A stretch of DNA of 64,000 nt from contig JASMDC010000005.1 in assembly GCA_030753015.1 (NCBI GenBank), forward strand, positions 84,015-148,014, in the 5' to 3' direction. This DNA is from Candidatus Undinarchaeales archaeon (GTDB lineage Archaea > SpSt-1190 > JASMDC01). Positions 59,731-64,000 of this stretch are shown in pieces. Each line of letters starts with the position of its first letter. The first letter of the stretch is position 1. The notes beneath the pieces were generated by a model. The model ran no database searches and was not told the origin of the DNA. It was given only the letters and a program-made list of their open reading frames with translations. Position numbers and translations under genes: made by a program.

Positions 59731-60516
59731 ATGCGAGATAATAGTATCGACAATGACACTTTCGCGGATAGACGTTTCGTCACCGCAGTGATTGCAATAA
59801 TGACTGCCGCCTTCTTGCTGATTCAGTCGGGGCCCGGTGTAACGCTCTCAGCCTCTGTGGGTGGCTCCGGTGAGGGGATTACCCCGTCGGGGGTCGAGGC
59901 CGCCATCGAGGCATGCGATCCTGCTCCTTTCGAACAGCGGCCCATGTGCTACCACCGCATCGGTAATGACCTGGGCCTCTTCTATATCGATGACATCTCT
60001 CTCGCACTGGCCGAATGTGAGCAGGTTCCGCTCCGGGCTCGCTTGTACTGCTTCGAGGGCATTGGTGAGGCCATTGGTTACACGACTGCTCCGGATATCG
60101 AAGCATCTGTACAGCTCTGCGAACAGTTCCCCTCGTCCGTGCGTCCGTACTGTTACTATGGAATCGGCGAGAGCTATGGATGCAAGATCGGGACGGAGCC
60201 CCAAATCCCGGTATCACTCTGCTCCTCGCTGCCCTCCCCGGCACGACTGTACTGCTCAGAAGGTCTTGGGGATGCCATCGGCTGGAAGTTCGGCTACGAT
60301 GCTAACCTCGCCATGGACCGATGCGACCTGCTCCCGGATGAGGACATGCAGGAGAAGTGCAAGCTCAATGTAGGGGACCGGATCTTCTGGCGGTTCGGAG
60401 AGAAGGATGGTAATGCCCGCTGCTCTGCGCTCTCACCAGACAGGGCCCAGTCCTGCCTAGAAGGGCGGGGCCGGTTCGCGTCGTGGCAGACCGGTTCTGG
60501 GATTGCCACAGAATAG
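59731..60516 (+). CDS. Secreted/anchored cysteine-repeat protein (C-terminal half of a split paralogue)
   Basis: A 261-aa protein with its own N-terminal signal or anchor helix (FVTAVIAIMTAAFLLIQSG) followed by about six repeats of some 37 residues: C-x4-P-x4-R-x2-C-x2-GIGE-x2-G-[WYC]. Clear units are CEQVPLRARLYCFEGIGEAIGY, CEQFPSSVRPYCYYGIGES and CSSLPSPARLYCSEGLGDAIGW. The repeats align with the later half of the repeat region of the protein at 61020, including KLNVGDRIFWRFG against RLSVGDRILWQHG. GTTTTATG at about 59698-59705 lies some 29 bases before the ATG. The gene seems to be the missing half of the preceding one. Confidence 0.65.
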   Translation: MRDNSIDNDTFADRRFVTAVIAIMTAAFLLIQSGPGVTLSASVGGSGEGITPSGVEAAIEACDPAPFEQRPMCYHRIGNDLGLFYIDDISLALAECEQVPLRARLYCFEGIGEAIGYTTAPDIEASVQLCEQFPSSVRPYCYYGIGESYGCKIGTEPQIPVSLCSSLPSPARLYCSEGLGDAIGWKFGYDANLAMDRCDLLPDEDMQEKCKLNVGDRIFWRFGEKDGNARCSALSPDRAQSCLEGRGRFASWQTGSGIATE

Positions 60517-60592
60517 CGTTCGGACACCCCATCCCAGGAGCCGGGCCTCGACCCGCTCAAGGATTCCAGAGATAGTGTTTAGACTCTGTTAA

Positions 60593-60949
60593 GTGTCTCT
60601 AGGTCCATCTGACATTGGCGAAGGTCGGGAATGTGAGGTCGCACAACTATGCGGTGAGCTCGGACCTTACCACGAGGGGACCTGTCCAGCGGGCCAAGGG
60701 TCCCGGTTGGGGGCCGACCTCATGGCGACACATGATTCGCTCGTCACACCGTGCAGCGGGCTGGAAGGTGAGCCGGGAGCCCTGTGCGCCCAAGGCCTTG
60801 GGACCGGTGTCCTGCCGAGGTCCCGACGCCGGAGGATCCCGGTGGAGAGTGATATAGAGGTCAGTTCACGTATCTTCATCTTCATTGATTTGGAACGAAT
60901 TTCCTTATATTTTGTCAACCATACGAACCCAGTGCCTTACCGATTCTAA
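60593..60949 (+). pseudogene. Decayed fragment of the same cysteine-repeat family
   Basis: A 118-codon frame without membrane helices at its start. Residues 16-90 (VAQLCGELGPYHEGTCPAGQ through CSGLEGEPGALCAQGLGTGVL and PVESDIE) align without gaps to part of the protein at 57674 (VVGLCEHLDTDLSATCAAGV through CTKIDRELRVRCAYGLGAGIL and PVGEGIE). The cysteines and Gly-Leu-Gly are kept, but the rest is eroded and the tail is unrelated. It is best read as a remnant of a further paralogue. Confidence 0.6.
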
Positions 60950-60970
60950 GTTCTAAGGGGTAATCTTTTA

Positions 60971-60991
60971 ACTAGGGATTACGTACCTAGT
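60971..60991. promoter_or_regulatory. Inverted repeat upstream of the long cysteine-repeat gene
   Basis: ACTAGG (60971-60976) and CCTAGT (60986-60991) are exact reverse complements with a 9-base spacer, in an AT-rich stretch 30-50 bases before the GTG at 61020. It overlaps possible TATA sequences (TTTTAACTAG, GTACAATTT) and may be an operator. Confidence 0.35.
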
Positions 60992-61019
60992 ACAATTTGG
61001 CCCTGACAAGGCCATACAA

Positions 61020-63950
61020 GTGAGACCCGGTAGTGTGAGAACCATAGGCCTTTCGTTAAGATGTAGCACCATCATTGCATTGACAAGCCTCATTGTCGTC
61101 CAAGTCGGCCTCGCAGCCGTCCTCTTCTCCGAATCAGGTATGGGACGGACGTGGATCGAATGCTCCCTTGCGCATCTTGCCATGTTGGGCCCGGCTGCAC
61201 CCACCACTCACGGACATCTGGTCGCAAAGGTTGGGACCGTTGTTCTCGAAGGTCTCCTTCTACTTGCTATTGGTGGCCTCCTCATCACGTACGCGTCGTT
61301 CAGGGCTTCGATCGTGGGGATGGCCCTTTTCGCTGCCACACCTGTACCCTTACGCAGGCCGTTCCTCGTCCTGGGCGGTTCCGCTGCTCCCTCGTCGCTC
61401 TGGTCGGTCGTCATCATATTCATCTACCTGGAATGGCGTCGAACGGGCGGACGGTGGAACGCAATGCTTCTGGGCGCCCTCGCAGGGGCAGGGATAGCCC
61501 TCTCAGCGGACATGGCTCTCGTGCTCATCGCCCTTGGGCTGGTGTACACCATGGGGTCCCTAGTACGTCATCGAAGGTCCCTCATTGCCGCTCTCGTTGT
61601 CGTCGGAGGACTATTCCTACTGGTCACCACCCCGGATCGGGCGCTGGGCATCCCCCCCGACATTGCCGGGCATGCTCCTTCCATCCTCGCCATCATCCTC
61701 GTCCTGTCCGGAACGCTCATCCCTCTGCTCTCACCCGTCTCAGGGCAAGGTCGTGAGCTCAACACTGCCGCGGGTGGCGCGGGTCTCCTCCTGGTAGCGG
61801 CCTCGCTTCTCTCGAGCGCGGTCACCGGGACGTTCGCTCTCGCCTGGACCGTCCTCATCGTTGCCGCGGCACCCCCCCTGACAAGATCTCCAGGCTCATT
61901 CCTCCTCGGTTGCGTCGTCATTGTGTGTCTCATCGATGGTCTCGGCCTCACCGATAGCGCCACGCCCATGGACCTACACACCCCCCTCTGGGAGCAGTGC
62001 GTTCGCACGATCGCTCGGACCGCTGCAAGGGAAGGGATCGTACCCAGTGTAGAGGGCGTGCTCTCAAAGGACGCAGGTTACCACCTTGCCCTCGGGTATG
62101 GTGAGGGACTGGCCGCCGGGGGTATCGACGCAGAGGAACTCATGCGACTATGTTCCGTTCTGGACGCCTCGTCCGCTGAAGTATGCATCAAAGGCCTGGG
62201 ATCACGTACAGCATCACGTGTCTGGGAGGAACGGTCCATGACGTTCACGATCTGCGGTCGGCTCAAGGGCGCCCTGCGAACGCACTGCCTCGAGGGTGTC
62301 GGTGCCGGGCTCTTCCTGGAGACACGACGAAGAGGAGTCGCCCTCAGGAAGGGTATGATTCTTTGTTCGCTCCTCTCCTCCGATGAGGTCCCCGTGTGCC
62401 TCAGGGGATTCGGCCGTGCTCTCGGGCATGCACGTCCTACCCGGCCAGGAGAGATCCAATGGGACCGCTGCGCTCCCATGGGGGATCGCTACATCTATCA
62501 CTGCTACTGGGGGCCGGCCGGGACCTTTGGCTGGGAGATGGAACCAACGGTTGAAGCGGCCATAGCCACCTGTATCGAACCCCATCCCGATAATCCATTG
62601 GAGACCAAGATCTGCCTCACACGGTTCGCAGGAGCACTGGGATTGTATCACCAGGGAGATACGGCTCGGGCCGTGTCCCTCTGTACAGAACTGCCGCCAA
62701 AGACGGTCTCCTACTGTCTCGAAGGGCTTAGTGACTATCTTGGATGGCACCTTGTCGAGGAACCCGCCCGCGGCCCCGATGAGTGCGATCACCTCCCTCT
62801 GGAGAACCGAGGGGTATGCTACCAGATGCTGGGCAACGCCCTCGGTTGGTTCCACGTCGATTATCCCAAGCTGGCGGTGGCCGCATGTAGGGGCCTCGTT
62901 GCCAAGGCCCGGCCCCATTGCTACCAAGGGCTGGGGGAGTCCTTCGGATGGATCAATGCGCCTGATGTAGCATTATCCATCACACGTTGCGGCCTCCTCC
63001 CCACCGATGACCGGCCCTACTGCCATTTCGGCCTTGCCGAGAGTTACGGATGCAAGTACCACTCCCAGCTCGATCAATCGGCCATGCTGTGCGCTGCCCT
63101 GGAGCACCAGGACCCCCTTCACCCCTCAGACCTCTCAGAGGGTTTCGGCTACAGCCAGGGATGGCAGTTCGGGCATGATCCCGCAGTGGCCATGGAGAGG
63201 TGTGATGTGCTCGCGGAGGGCGCCCCACGAAAGCTCTGTCGGCTCAGCGTCGGTGACCGCATCCTCTGGCAGCACGGACACAATCGCTCGGATGCCATCG
63301 AACGCTGTCGCACTCTCCCGGAGGCCCTCGCACTCACCTGCCTCAGGGGGCTTGGTAGGTACGATGGTTGGATGTTCGGAGCGGGGCTTACTGAGCCTGT
63401 TTACCTGTGTGTCGAAGGGCCCGCGGTCGGGCGGCCGTTCTGTGCCGAGATGTTCGGGAGGATCCTTGCCCTCAGGAACAATGGCGATGCGGCAGCTGCA
63501 GCATGCGATGGGCAGGGCGAACAAGTGTCCCACTGCTGGCGTGGTGTCGGTTGGGCCCTCGGCTGGACAAGCGGGCAGGACGCGTCCGCTGATGCATGCT
63601 CCATGGCTGGTGGTCACAGGAAGCAGTGTCTGGAGGGCCTGTGCGCAGGGCGGGTCGCGCTCCGAGGTGTTGCCCCGTCAGAGGGCGAGGATAATATGGC
63701 ATGCGCTACAGGGACCGGAGCCGGCCTGTGGTGGCGGTATAACGGTGATGGTATGAGGACGGCCGAGGATTGTTCCTCGTTCGGATATGATGAGGCCGGA
63801 GCATGCGCACGAGGTGCCGGCACCGCCGCCATTCGCGAATCGCTCTACGTCACCGGATCCACTAAGGATGCTAAGGCAATGTGCGAGGCTATGGGGGGGC
63901 TAATGGACGCATGCGTCATGGGCGTGGCGGAAGGCGCGTCTACTGAATGA
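61020..63950 (+). CDS. Large membrane protein with about 14 cysteine repeats (unsplit paralogue)
   Basis: A 976-aa protein: about ten membrane helices (residues ~10-310), then an extracytoplasmic region of some 14 repeats of about 37 residues (for example CRGLVAKARPHCYQGLGESFGW, CGLLPTDDRPYCHFGLAESYG, CRTLPEALALTCLRGLGRYDGW). Consensus: A-x3-C-x2-LP-x3-R-x2-C-x2-GLG-x3-GW. Each unit has two cysteines and probably two helices, like a disulphide-pinned Sel1/TPR-type repeat. It spans the lengths of the split genes at 57674 and 59731 plus about 180 extra residues at the end. Start is GTG 61020 or GTG 61035. No family or function is recognised. Confidence 0.65.
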   Translation: MRPGSVRTIGLSLRCSTIIALTSLIVVQVGLAAVLFSESGMGRTWIECSLAHLAMLGPAAPTTHGHLVAKVGTVVLEGLLLLAIGGLLITYASFRASIVGMALFAATPVPLRRPFLVLGGSAAPSSLWSVVIIFIYLEWRRTGGRWNAMLLGALAGAGIALSADMALVLIALGLVYTMGSLVRHRRSLIAALVVVGGLFLLVTTPDRALGIPPDIAGHAPSILAIILVLSGTLIPLLSPVSGQGRELNTAAGGAGLLLVAASLLSSAVTGTFALAWTVLIVAAAPPLTRSPGSFLLGCVVIVCLIDGLGLTDSATPMDLHTPLWEQCVRTIARTAAREGIVPSVEGVLSKDAGYHLALGYGEGLAAGGIDAEELMRLCSVLDASSAEVCIKGLGSRTASRVWEERSMTFTICGRLKGALRTHCLEGVGAGLFLETRRRGVALRKGMILCSLLSSDEVPVCLRGFGRALGHARPTRPGEIQWDRCAPMGDRYIYHCYWGPAGTFGWEMEPTVEAAIATCIEPHPDNPLETKICLTRFAGALGLYHQGDTARAVSLCTELPPKTVSYCLEGLSDYLGWHLVEEPARGPDECDHLPLENRGVCYQMLGNALGWFHVDYPKLAVAACRGLVAKARPHCYQGLGESFGWINAPDVALSITRCGLLPTDDRPYCHFGLAESYGCKYHSQLDQSAMLCAALEHQDPLHPSDLSEGFGYSQGWQFGHDPAVAMERCDVLAEGAPRKLCRLSVGDRILWQHGHNRSDAIERCRTLPEALALTCLRGLGRYDGWMFGAGLTEPVYLCVEGPAVGRPFCAEMFGRILALRNNGDAAAAACDGQGEQVSHCWRGVGWALGWTSGQDASADACSMAGGHRKQCLEGLCAGRVALRGVAPSEGEDNMACATGTGAGLWWRYNGDGMRTAEDCSSFGYDEAGACARGAGTAAIRESLYVTGSTKDAKAMCEAMGGLMDACVMGVAEGASTE

Positions 63951-64000
63951 TTTCTGACCATTGGCAGTAGGCCATCACCAATCTGGCCTGCTCGAGGTTC
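63951..64000. other. Right-edge sequence, nothing recognised
   Basis: The last 50 bases after the stop of the cysteine-repeat gene hold no identifiable feature; a gene on either strand could begin or end here but cannot be judged. Confidence 0.3.

Noticed and set aside
1-64000. CRISPR array, insertion sequence, integrase or attachment site
   Set aside because: No spaced direct repeats, transposase or integrase gene was seen, even around the AT-rich island.

Overview
The window reads as a stretch of a high-GC archaeal chromosome. Archaeal markers include a PCNA sliding clamp next to an OB-fold protein, a PAC2-family protein, a Bud32-type kinase, DUF357 and DUF116 proteins, dodecin, a TadC/FlaJ-type pilus platform with class III (prepilin) signal peptides, and many genes that begin about 25 bases after a TATA-like box, as leaderless archaeal genes do. 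The gene set (fatty-acid oxidation with an ETF:quinone oxidoreductase, no methanogenesis genes) would suit a respiring euryarchaeote such as a Thermoplasmatota relative. That placement is inference. I saw no rRNA, tRNA or CRISPR array.

Layout. 1-13.1 kb: a catabolic block with an acyl-CoA carboxylase subunit (partial), biotin ligase, MBL-fold hydrolase, two thiolases, crotonase, a DUF35-type OB/zinc-ribbon protein, acyl-CoA dehydrogenase, ETF beta and alpha, ETF:quinone oxidoreductase and an acyl-CoA synthetase. It uses AGG/AGA arginine codons heavily. At 13.12 kb the next gene, a paralogous acyl-CoA synthetase, switches to CGN codons, as do the sampled genes further right. 14.8-16.85 kb: an AT-richer island with a nucleotidyltransferase/HEPN-like pair and an array of palindromic operators. 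16.85-24.3 kb: small cysteine-rich membrane proteins, DUF116, a glutamine amidotransferase, two tandem HTH regulators, NAD synthetase and an asparagine-synthetase-like protein whose expected N-terminal Cys is Thr. 24.3-31 kb: two very large secreted cysteine-rich proteins (one with Kazal-like domains). 31-42 kb: dodecin, an Lrp regulator facing adenosylhomocysteinase, a membrane metalloprotease-like protein, two tandem GT-C-like membrane paralogues with a duplicated promoter, adenylosuccinate synthetase and an SAH/5'-deoxyadenosine deaminase-like amidohydrolase; together these suggest recycling of methylation by-products and purine salvage. 42-47 kb: pilus-related genes and a large membrane protein. 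47-53.9 kb: tRNA thiolation pair, PCNA/OB pair, PAC2, dolichyl-phosphate-type glycosyltransferase, DUF357, Bud32, a nucleotidyltransferase and two tiny membrane proteins. 53.9-57.6 kb: a GT-C-like protein, PfkB kinase and flippase-like protein. 57.7-64 kb: a locus of paralogous membrane/secreted proteins built from an unrecognised cysteine repeat, present once as two separate genes, once as a decayed fragment and once as a single long gene.

The most notable signals are: (1) five divergent gene pairs, each separated by only 51-57 bases, with one near-symmetric TATA box in the middle and both genes apparently leaderless; (2) the split/fused cysteine-repeat locus at 57.7-64 kb; (3) the toxin-antitoxin-like pair with its operator array; (4) the Cys-to-Thr change in the asparagine-synthetase-like enzyme; and (5) the sharp arginine-codon boundary at 13.12 kb.
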